This document shows, in pieces, positions 12,301 through 24,300 of a stretch of DNA of 64,000 nucleotides. Each line of letters opens with the position of its first letter. Positions within the stretch are counted from its first letter, which is position 1. Made by a program: the position numbers and the translations under genes. The notes under the pieces were generated by a model. The model was not told where the DNA came from, ran no database searches, and saw nothing but the letters and a program-made list of their open reading frames with translations. Source of the stretch: Gibbula magus (lineage: Eukaryota; Mollusca; Gastropoda; Trochida; Trochidae); the NCBI GenBank assembly GCA_936450465.1, contig OW388296.1, forward strand, positions 30,543,638 to 30,607,637. Reading direction: 5' to 3'.

Positions 12301-15300
12301 GGATGACGCAGACGCCAGTCGATTTGGTGACCTTGACCTTATTTTCAAGGTCACTACAACACTTTGACCACTTTTAGAACTCTTATTAACACGATATATC
12401 ATGAACAAAAGTAGCTCCAATGATGTGTCTTACTAACTCAATGTCACCGGCGTCGATTTGGTGACCTTGACCTTATTTTCAAGGTCACTACAACACTTTG
12501 ACCACTTTTAGAACTCTTATTAACACGATATATCATGAACCAAAGTAGCTCCAATGATGTGTCTTACTAACTCAATGTCACCGGCGGGGGACATTGCCAT
12601 GTTAGTGGCAAACACTTGTTCTAGCTACAATGTTGTACGTTAACACTGTCCACATAAGAACTAGTATCGACACAGGTAAATCAACACGACAAGCACCTTG
12701 ACGTGTCTGTCACACTGTTGCCTTTGATCTGTCAAATAGATATTGATTCATTGCTCTTACCTGAACTTATCACAGGTAAATGGCTAATGTCAGGTTAATA
12801 CTATTGTAACCTTACTTGTCACTGTTAATATTACAACAGATCTTGGAGTAATTGCTACTTAAAGAGAGGGTTCTATTGGAGTTTCCTCCATTTTGTTTTT
12901 GTGCATTGCAGGAAATGAGATAAACACTGCATTTTTACTAATTTTACAACTTTTTGATAGTAAGACTAAGACATATACATGTATTGATAGATTATCAAAT
13001 TAACTGATAATTTATCATGAGACAGATCAACAAAACCTTGTGATGTGTAGCAAAGCTTTCCATACTCATAGCATCAATGAATGGTTTCACTTCTCATTGT
13101 TTTTATTTTAAAAAAATGTGCGCTAGTCTTTATTAAATGGTCAAATTGTCATGGATTAATAATGTATATGTCTCAACAGCTATGTCCTCTCAAATTTGCT
13201 TTCCACAAAAAATACCCTGATGGAACACTCTCTTTAACAGGTTAATGTATAAACTCATCCTAGTATTAGTAAGAGAACTATTCTTAAGAGGGACATTAAA
13301 TCCAAAATCTCATCATTTCTTGTGTGACAGCTGAAACTGTAAAACCGTCTTGAAACTAATGACCAGGCCCGGGTAAAAGGAAGCTCTGATTGTCAATGCT
13401 ACAATTGAAGAATTTACTAGTTGACGACAGTTTATATCATTCCGGGAAGATATTGATAACCCTGAGGGGAGGGGAAGAGGAAGTGGAGTAGAGTGGAGTG
13501 GAGTGGAGTGGAGTGGAGTGGAGTGGAGTGGAGTGGAGTGGAGTGGAGTGGAGTGAGTGAGTGAGTGAGTTATATTTAACGCCACTTGGGCAATATTGCA
13601 ACCAACAGCGGCCATGGAGTGGAGAAGAAAAGAGAAGAGGGGGGAGAAGGGGAGAGGGATGGGGAAAAGAGAAGAGGGGAGAGGAGGGCAGGGAGAAGGG
13701 GAGAGGGATGGGGAAAAGAGAAGAGGAGAGAGGAGGGCAGGGAGAAGAGGAGAGGGATGGGGAAAAGAGAAGAGGGGAGAGGAGGGCAGGGAGAAGGGGA
13801 GAGGGATGGGGAAAAGAGAAGAGGGGAGAGGAGGGCCGGGAGAAGGGGAGAGGGATGGGGAAAAGAGAAGAGGAGAGAGGAGGGCAGGGAGAAGGGGAGA
13901 GGGATGGGGAAAAGAGAAGAGGAGAGAGGAGGGCAGGGAGAAGGGGAGAGGGATGGGGAAAAGAGAAGAGGGGAGAGGAGGGCAGGGAGAAGGGGAGAGG
14001 GATGGGGAAAAGAGAAGAGGGGAGAGGAGGGCAGGGAGAAGGGGAGAGGGATGGGGAAAAGAGAAGAGGGGAGAGGAGGGCAGGGAGAAGGGGAGAGGGA
14101 TGGGGAAAAGAGAAGAGGGGAGAGGAGGGCAGGGAGAAGGGGAGAGGGATGGGGAAAAGAGAAGAGGAGAGAGGAGGGCAGGGAGAAGAGGAGAGGGATG
14201 GGGAAAAGAGAAGAGGAGAGAGGAGGGCAGGGAGAAGGGGAGAGGGATGGGGAAAAGAGAAGAGGGGAGAGGAGGGCAGGGAGAAGGGAGAGGGATGGGG
14301 AAAAGAGAAGAGGGGAGGTGGGGCAGGGAGAAGGGGAGAGGGATGGGGAAAAGAGAAGAGGAGAGAGGAGGGCAGGAGAAGGGGAGAGGGATGGGGAAAA
14401 GAGAAGAGGAGGGCAGGGAGAAGGGGAGAGGGATGGGGAAAAGAGAAGAGGAGAGAGGAGGGCAGGGAGAAGGGGAGAGGGATGGGGAAAAGAGAAGAGG
14501 GGAGAGGAGGGCAGGGAGAAGGGGAGAGGGATGGGGAAAAGAGAAGAGGAGAGAGGAGGGCAGGGAGAAGGGGAGAGGGATGGGGAAAAGAGAAGAGGAG
14601 AGAGGAGGGCAGGGAGAAGGGGAGAGGGATGGGGAAAAGAGAAGAGGGGAGAGGAGGGCAGGGAGAAGGGGAGAGGGATGGGGAAAAGAGAAGAAGGGAG
14701 AGGAGGGCAGGGAGAAGGGAGAGGGATGGGGAAAAGAGAAGAGGGGAGGTGGGGCAGGGAGAAGGGGAGAGGGATGGGGAAAAGAGAAGAGGGGAGAGGA
14801 GGGCAGGGAGAAGGGGAGAGGGATGGGGAAAAGAGAAGAGAAGGGGAGAGGGATGGGGATAGAGAAGAGGGGAGGTGGGGCAGGGAGAAGGGGAGAGGGA
14901 TGGGGAAAAGAGAAGAGGAGGGCAGGGAGAAGGGGAGAGGGATGGGGATAGAGAAGAGGGGAGAGGAGGGCAGGGAGAAGAGGAGAGGGATGGGGAAAAG
15001 AGAAGAGGAGAGGGATGGGGATAGAGAAGAGGGGAGGTGGGGCAGGGAGAAGGGGAGAGGGATGGGGAAAAGAGAAGAGGAGGGCAGGGAGAAGTGGAGA
15101 GGGATGGGGAAAAGAGAAGAGGGGAGGGGAGAGGGATGGGGAAAAGAGAAGAGGAGGGCAGGGAGAAGGGGAGAGGGATGGGGATAGAGAAGAGGGGAGA
15201 GGAGGGCAGGGAGAAGAGGAGAGGGATGGGGAAAAGAGAAGAGAGGAGGGCAGGGAGAAGGGGAGAGGGATGAGGAAAAGAGAAGAGGAGGGCAGGGAGA

Positions 15301-18300
15301 AGGGGAGAGGGATGGGGATAGAGAAGAGAGGAGGGCAGGGAGAAGGGGAGAGGGATGGGGAAAAGAGAAGAGGAGAGAGGAGGGCAGGGAGAAGAGGAGA
15401 GGGATGGGGAAAAGAGAAGAGGAGAGAGGAGGGCAGGGAGAAGAGGAGAGGGATGGGGAAAAGAGAAGAGAGAGGAGGGCAGGGAGAAGGGGAGAGGGAT
15501 GGGGAAAAGAGAAGAGGAGAGAGGAGGGCAGGGAGAAGAGGAGAGGGATGGGGAAAAGAGAAGAGGAGAGAGGAGGGCAGGGAGAAGGGGAGAGGGATGG
15601 GGAAAAGAGAAGAGGGGAGAGGAGGGCAGGGAGAAGGGGAGAGGGATGGGGAAAAGAGGGGAGGGGAGAGGGATGGGGAAAAGAGAAGAGGAGGGCAGGG
15701 AGAAGGGGAGAGGGATGGGGATAGAGAAGAGGAGAGAGGAGGGGAGAGGGATGGGGAAAAGAGAAGAGGAGAGAGGAGGGCAGGGAGAAGGGGAGAGGGA
15801 TAGAAAAGAGGGGAGAGGAGGGCAGGGAGAAGGGGAGAGGGATGGGGAAAAGAGAAGAGGAGAGAGGAGGGCAGGGAGAAGGGGAGAGGGATGGGGAAAA
15901 GAGAAGAGGAGAGAGGAGGGCAGGGAGAAGGGGAGAGGGATGGGGAAAAGAGAAGAGAGAGGAGGGCAGGGAGAAGGGGAGAGGGATGGGGAAGAGGGGA
16001 GAGGAGGGCAGGGAGAAGAGGAGAGGGATGGGGAAGAGGGGAGAGGAGGGCAGGGAGAAGGGCAGAGGGACTGGGAAAAGAGAAGAGGAGAGAGGAGGGC
16101 AGGGAGAAGGGGAGAGGGATGGGGAAAAGAGAAGGGGGGAGAGGAAGGAAACCTTTCCCCCTTCACAAAGTTCACTGCTCCCAACGAGCTGGAACTGCAT
16201 TGAACCTACATTGATTTGTCGCCGCTAATGGCTGCGATACTGCCGAAGCGGCGTTAAGCAATTTAACTCACTCACTCACTCACTCACCTACATTGATTTG
16301 AATGAAATTGAATCTCTGACTGTGTGAAGCATGTTCTGAAGATTGGATGCGTTTGGTTCCTGAGAACTCATTGATCATGAGACTTTATTTTAACTCTGTC
16401 CCTTTGATCACTGGTTTCTTTGTTATGCATCGCCAATTGTGTTTCAGGCTTTCTCCCAGCAATGATGCTAGTTGCCATGAACTGCTATTTAATGCGATTC
16501 TAAACTGCAATATTCCCTGTCAGGTGTCAGTAAGCCAAGATCCCTGCCACACAGTAACTGTTGTTAGATTTTAACTAAGTGCTTATGTAAGATCTGATTT
16601 TAATGCTATTTAGGAATACATGTAGCTAAACCAATATGGGGATGGTATTCCGAGTTGGAGAGCTTCTTCCTAATCATTTTATATATGAAGGGTTTAGCGC
16701 CGCTTTCAAGAGTATTTCAAGTATATCATGGCTGCTAGTATTATGGGAGAAAGCCTGCAATGCTATATGGAAACCTGCGAGCATCTGCTTGAACTAGCGA
16801 ACCATGGCTGGTACTACGCTGACATTCAGTGTAGAATTGCATCCAAACCTTACTGCATGTAGAACAGTTCTCTACTGCAGACAAAGTTGCCATGCCTCTG
16901 GTGGGATTCGAATCACGGACCTCGTGATCTGAAGCTAACCACTGCACTATCCCGCTCCAAGCATGCATGAAAGATAAATTAATTTATGATGTTTTTATAT
17001 TTATTTCCAGAAAATGAACATTTGTTACCTGTCATTTCCAGACTCAAACTCAGGCAAGTAACCACATTGTTTCCATAGCAACATAGTGTTATTGATAAGT
17101 GTATTTTATCGAAATCGACCTATATAATGTGTATCATTGACTTACTGACTATAGATTCAATGATTTACTGGTGAATGTGTACTGAACAAAATTATTTAGG
17201 CATAGTGGTGTTTTTTCATAATGTGAATTTTAGATCTCGTTTTATTTATGAAATGTCATCACTCAGTGTCTAATCTTAAACTAAAATTTTAGGGTGGGGA
17301 GTTATTACCCCTTCATGCAGAAAAGAGGAGGCTTTTGAAAAAAATGAGAGGTATAATCTTGGTAGGGATAAAATTACAATGTAGGACAGTCCAGACTCCC
17401 CACTAAGATTTTTTAAAAGAGACTATATGCTATTTTTCGGCGTGAATCATGCAATCATGCATCTGAATTGGTCACTTCAACACTGACGCAATATTGCCAC
17501 GATTAATTTTTTTTACTGATATTCAGGGTTGTTCTGAGATTTGCCCACCCTTTTTGCTTGGTGTCCTTTATAATTTTGAGAATTTTGTTCGAATTGGCCA
17601 AAATGACCCTCAGCTGATCATCCAGGGACAGCACTGATATTGTTACCATTCTTATTGTTACCACTCTTAGGTATGTTGTCCATGATGTCTATTTCTTATA
17701 AACAAAGCAATGGCGGATCCAGGAACTTGGCAGGGGGGGGGGGGGGGGTCGACCAATTGAAAAGGGGAGGTCCAAAATTTGTTTTCCCATACCCGCCAAT
17801 GCAAACATTTTTTATCCGCCACTGCAAAGTGTCAATTGACAGATTTTAATGTACAATATAACATTTTTATATCGATATATTTTATCTAATACATTTTGAA
17901 CTCTAGGTAACTTTAAAAGTAATTGAAATATTGATGACATTTTTATATAATTTATTATTGGCAGAGTTTCATATTTTATGTGTTATAAAGCATGGCAAAC
18001 AACAATATATCCCTGAATAGAAAATTGATATGCTATACAAAAAAATAATATGATAATGGATATACAAAAATTTATATTGACTGATTCATTCCATTCTATA
18101 ACTAGATGAATGGGATTATATAATTTATACATGTCGTTATTGACGATTTGACTAATGTGTCATCGGTGGAAACTTTATAAATGAATACCTGATCACCAAT
18201 GACTGACTTGGATCCATTACTTGACAGCTGGTGTTTTTAGAGATAACAGACCTACGAGACACATGTTATTTTTATTATAGTGTGCAAAAATGAAGGCTAG

Positions 18301-21300
18301 GATAAAATATTATTGTTTTTCAGGAAAATTATTAAAATTATGAGTTTGTAGCTTGTATGAAATAGGCTGGTGTAAACAGTCTGAAAGTGATGCTTAGTAA
18401 ATCTGAATGGCCAAATTCAATAAAAAGGTTTCCAGTTGAGAGCAAAGGTCATTGGGGTCCAGAGTTTTCGAAAATCTCTAAGCGCTAAGATAGTTTGAAA
18501 TGCCATATGTTAATGTTGATGAAAGCTAATAATCTACAGGCTTTCGGATTGACCTTAATCGATAGGGTTTATATTGGTGTCACTGAAACACCCAATCGTG
18601 TCATCATCACCATGACAACATTCCATAGAGTGGAGATAACGAACAAGTGTATTCTGATTGGTCCGTTGAGCTGGCTCTATAGTTCATATTTCAAAGCTTC
18701 TCTCTGATCAGGTGTTGAATTCACAGCGAAGCAAATTTCGAAGAATCTTGCCATCCTCACCACGCCGTCGTGTTTGTTTGCTGATACAATATTGATAGTT
18801 CTACTCAACGAACCAGGTTCCTCTTTCACAAAGCACTAAGGTGATCGTAAGTCACTAAGGTAACCTTAGTGCAATGTTAAAGAATGGGAGTTACGGTTAA
18901 CCTTAGTAAAGGTAGCTTTGTGAAAGGAACCCCTGATCCTTCGAATGGGCATCAACTGCAGAGTAATGTTCACCAGAGAGTTTTTTGTGGTTGATGAGTT
19001 TGAGTTTGAAGAGTTTCAAAGTTATCCTAGGGGTGACATATGATGGAAATTAGCCAATTTTTGTGGATAAATGTAGAGTTGATAGGTACGTGCGTTCATT
19101 TGTGAATGTCACCAATTCTAAGTGTAAGTTAAAATAATGTTGAATGGACCCTTAGAACGGCAAAATGGCTGCCCTTGTTCCTTTACTCTATTTTACTCTA
19201 ATTTGGTGGTGTACTCTTGAAAATATAGTATTCCTGAATATTTCCTGCAGGTTGCATGGGAGACACACAATTCCACTTCCGTATTCGTCAGTGTCCGGGA
19301 CGTCGTCAGATCCTGCAGGCTCACAACCAGTACAACCGTGACTGCCCTGTCTCCTTGCAGGTAAATTAGACACTCAATTCAGATTCCAATAGTAATGCAG
19401 ACGCAGATCCAAAAGGGGTTTGAAGGTTTCAAATGATGCACTGGTTGTAATGCTGAGGGCCAAGGAAACCATTATCCCATCTTTTAAACTCAGGCCTTTG
19501 GGTTGAAGAATGGACACTTTACCAATCAACTTAGCTATGCACTTTTACCATCAAGGACATATGATCAGGATAAAGTCTAGCGCACTTTTATTAAAAAATA
19601 AAAACAATGAGAAGTGAATCAACTCTATGTTGCTACGAACGTGAAAAACCTTGCTGCAACACAAGATTGGTTTAATGATAAATCATATATATGTTACTTT
19701 CTGAATAATCTATTTGTCTTTAAATATGCTTCATGAAACAAGTTTTGTGGAGATACAGCATTTTTCCTCTCGATAATGCAAAAAAGTAAAATGGCGGCCA
19801 GTTACAGGGCTGCCTACTTGTACACTTTTGGAGTATTTTGTACACTTTATAGTCCTGAAATATGATTGTACACCAATGTTGCAAATTGTACACCTCTTCT
19901 CTGGAAATATATAAAATGTTCATTTCATAAATTTCTGTATAGGGTAATGGAGTTCTGTACTGTTACAGAGTTAGATTATAACTAAGTTCCAGAGATAGCC
20001 CCAGTAAACAAAGTCAGACAATGATTACTGTTGTCAAACCATCATATATCTTGGAGCATATAGTATGATATTAACTTCATCGAGTTGTACACCTAAAAAT
20101 TACAAAATACTCCAAAATTGCTTTATATCTACACTTTACCTGAAAGGAGGGTAGGCAGCTCTGCAGTTAGCAGTAGAACTCCATCTCTAACCCAACCCGT
20201 GATTCTTGTGTTTCAGTGTGACAGTGCCCACTACTATGGGTTCGTCTACTTCCGCCAGACCAAAGATAAATCAATCAGAAGGGGATACTTCCAGAAGGTA
20301 TTTCTAACACTCTTCTTTGACTTTCAACTTGTATGATTGGATTCTGAAAGAGCTAAATAGATTTTGAAATGAGTTGTGATTGAATAAAATACCAATGTTT
20401 GACCATTTTCTTCCAGTCGGTGGTGCTCATCAGTCGTCTCCCCTTTATTGCACTCTTCAGTCAGCTTGTCAGTATTGTCGCACCCGAGTACTTCGACAAC
20501 GGGGAACCTAGTCTTGAAGCAGGTTAGTTTGTAAATTGTCTTCAGATCTTATGTGTCCTGTTCAGATCATAACAGGGTCGGTTAGTGCGTTCGGCTTCAG
20601 ATCATGATGTCCCGGTTTCAAATCCCGTCACTTTATTTGCTGTAGAAACCTGTTCTAGATGAAGTAAGTTTTGGGTGCAATGCTACACTGAATTTCAGGG
20701 TAGTACCACCCCAATTCCAATCGATGCTCACAGGTTTCACCTCAATGCATAGCCACACTGGCTTTCTCCCTTATACCAGCAGCCATGATATAAGTAAAAT
20801 ACTCTTGAAAGCAGCGTTAAACCCCAACTCACCTCAGCAGATCATAAGCCTTGGCCACTCAGGTTTGTTTGCACTAATGAATTCTTCAGTAAAAATGTTA
20901 AAGTGTTGCATTTATCTTGGCTTGAAAATGTCTGTGAATTCATTAACCAATCCAATTGCAGCTTGTCATGATATTGACCAATGGCCGACCCCGATCCCAG
21001 GAGACACACTCAATCTGCCAATCATGGGCACAGTCATTCAGGTAAGACACGCCCCTTTTCCCATCATTGATAGTTGTGGTTCTGAATTATTTTTGTAACA
21101 CTTGTTTTACTTTCTCTCTTTGCTTATCTAGTTCATTGTTCTTGTCTGTGTAATTTCATTTGAGGACATATATAAAGATTATGTCACATGAATTTTTAAA
21201 ATATGAATATAGTTTATTTTGGAAAAACAGTCAGGCCTCGATAATCCGAACGCTTCCGTTTTTCATCAAAAACGTTTGGATAGTGAAATGTTCGGACTAC

Positions 21301-24300
21301 TGAAATGAACCAAACAAGATGGATTTAATTACCTTTGAATCCACAGACAGACGAGAATGTATTTAGAATATCACATGAGTTTGACACGGATATTTATAAC
21401 TATCACACAAAATGATAAATTTCAATATATTACAATCACAAACTACTGACACACAATGTAAAACATTACAATTTATTATAATCACAAACTAATGACACGC
21501 TCAACACCTGTGTCAGTCCACTGTCATTGAAATTTACCGATCCAATCAGTGTGATGATCGGTTGTCACCGGATTAATGAAGCAGAAATAGTTGTAATTAA
21601 CCAATCCGTTACGGCTAATTGGCGTTCGGATTCGGAAACTGAATCAACGGATTAATGAATCAACATTTAATGAGTTTATATAGAAATTAGTTTGGTTACA
21701 GCTTGCTACTGTTTGGACGCTGCGATATTCGGTTATTTGTGGCCGGACTATAGCAGGTTGACTGTATAAGATATTTCAAAGTGAAGATAGTGAGTAATGG
21801 GATCACACTGTCCAGGGACTTCATTTTCAGTTGTATTATGACATCACAGACAAGTAAATACAGGAAGTTGCATGGCATTAATTGTTATTATACCCCCGCT
21901 ACGAAGTAGTCGGGGGTATATAGCGCTCAGCGCGTCCGTCCGTCCGTCCGTCCGTCCTTCCGTCCGTCCTTCCGTCCGTCCGTCCGTCCGTCCGGAACAC
22001 TTTTGGTTCCGCTCATAACTCAAATACTACTTGTTCAATTGTTATGAAACTTTATACATGTACACTTTATGGTCCCTAGATGTGCCTTTTCTATGTTTCC
22101 CTCAGATTCCATGATTATTTTTTCAGATTTTCCACTTTTAAGCGTCTTTGTGTGCGCGTCTATGGTCACACTTTTGGTTCCGCTCATAACTCAAATACTA
22201 CTTGTTCAATTGTTATGAAACTTTATACATGTACACTTTATGGTCCCTAGATGTGCCTTTTATATGTTTCACTCAGATTCCATGATTATTTTTTCAGATT
22301 TTCCACTTTTGAGCGTCTTTGTGTGCGCGTCTATGCTTACACTTTTGGTTCCGCTCATAACTCAAATACTACTTATTCAGTTGTTATGAAACTTTATACA
22401 TGTACACTTTATGGTCCCTAGATGTGCCTTTTCTATGTTTCCCTCAGATTCCATGATTATTTTTTCAGATTTTCCACTTTTAAGCGTCTTTGTGTGTGCG
22501 TCTATGGTCACACTTTTGGTTCCGCTCATAACTCAAATACTACTTGTTCAATTGTTATGAAACTTTATACATGTACACTTTATGGTCCCTAGATGTGCCT
22601 TTTCTATGTTTCCCTCAGATTCCATGATTATTTTTTCAGATTTTCCACTTTTAAGCGTCTTTGTGTGCGCGTCTATGGTCACACTTTTGGTTCCGCTCAT
22701 AACTCAAATACTACTTGTTTCCAAGAAGGTATTAACACCTCATATACATAGCTTCTTTCTTATAAATCTGGTAAATGATTTTGACATGTTCACATTCAAG
22801 GTCAAAGGTCAAGGTCATGAGTGCTTTAATTACTACAATAATCCTTGTAAACATAACTTCAAACGTTTTTGTGCTGTCAGGCTCTTATTTGGTATATATC
22901 AACTATGGAGATAGACCAAGATTTGAAAAAGTTTTCGCTAAAATCTGTCAAAGGTCAAGGTCACAGCAAGGTCACAACTTAAGCATGCTATTGTGAATAT
23001 GCCTTATGTTAACAATGAACACTTTGAGTCATTGCATGATTGTTATACACAATGAAAAGTAATCAGTGATGGTGTGACCTTGAAGGTCTAAGGTCAAGGT
23101 CAAGGTCATGAGATATTGGTTCAGGCCATGTTAATCCTTTGATCCAATTTTGAAATCAGAAATAGGTTTTAAGAACAAACTTGTGAAAAGTGACCCCAGT
23201 GATGATTCAACTTGTTAGAATAACTTGAATAATGAACAAATTTTGGTCAAAAAAAAATCCCATTTTATTTATGCTGAGGAGAAGGCAGAACAGGGAAAGG
23301 CGAGACCCAAAGTTTCGGAGCTGCTCTGCTTTTGCGGTGTCCCGCAAACGCTCTTCTAGTTATTCAAATGTTACGAAACCACTTTGACTTTTACTTCTAA
23401 AACATGCTTAGAGGTGTAATACTTACTCTGCTTTAATAATATATGTTATGGTCTTTTCATACAAAAGTTTAAACATTGATACCCTTTTTCAAACATTTCT
23501 CTTTGACCAATATTAATGTAAAAGCGGGGGTATCATGAGTGAGCTTTGCTCACTAATTCTCTTGTTACTGTAAGCAAAAGTGATGTCTACATGGGCACAT
23601 ATTGTAAATATGACACGTTTTACCCTTGAGTAATAATCGGTCTATATGTCCTTGATTCCATTCATTTTATTGATTTATCAAGATGATCATTTTCTTGTAA
23701 TATTCACAGACATAAATTTTATTTGAATATATTTCTTTTGAAATTGTTTGCAATTGATGTACATTTTATTTTGATTGTTTTTTGCTTTGCCAGTTCGCAT
23801 TGGTATAAAGGAAATTTCAAGTTATGTGAATTTTAAAAATATGTTTATTCAGTTGATGTTATGAAAGTGACTGAAATAATTTGAAATTCATATTGAAAGT
23901 AATTCCTGAACAAATACCAAAGCGAACACATAACATAACAATCTGGCTTGTCTCATGAAATCTGCAACATTCTAAGTACTAATTCAAATCTCTTGATATC
24001 ATCAGTAGTTTATTTCTTTGCCATATCTGACTTGCTATTTCAAATATTCTCTCTTGGTAAAAGAACATTTGATTCCTGATTCTGTCAAAAAGGAAATCAA
24101 GAAAGGATCACTTCTACTTCTTGCATCTAACAGAAATAGTCATTGCTTTATGAAATAATTACAGGGATCTAAAAATAAAATACCACGAAATTGAAGTTTG
24201 TCACTACTTTGCCAAAATCACTACTTCGATGTTATTGAGCCATGTTCCGATATTTAACCTTTGTTACTGAAATGGTGGAGCTTTTCTGGCATAGAGTTAT

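Larger units (their letters stand above)
7442..17010. other. DENND6 intron 2, 9.6 kb
   Basis: Non-coding. It carries a SINE relic, core repeats of a pearl-like element, two TTAA MITEs, a full SINE, a 1.2-kb pearl-like element, and the polypurine minisatellite, each listed. 8100-8700 and 12625-13300 show nothing I can name. Confidence 0.8.

Noticed and set aside
13437..16203. Open frames of up to 915 codons on both strands, Pro/Ser/Leu-rich or Gly/Arg/Glu-rich
   Set aside because: They arise from a 49-bp polypurine minisatellite. The unit is not a multiple of three, so the same text appears in all frames, and no splice or start context supports a gene.
13554..16285. The whole minisatellite as one transposon with terminal inverted repeats
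   Set aside because: The right-hand piece has its own perfect 15-bp target duplication, so it is an independent small insertion and not the end of a larger element.
22582..22996. Overlapping frames with hydrophobic segments near 22.6-23.0 kb
   Set aside because: They fall in the 171-bp core repeats and their 3' flank, and share no frame between units.
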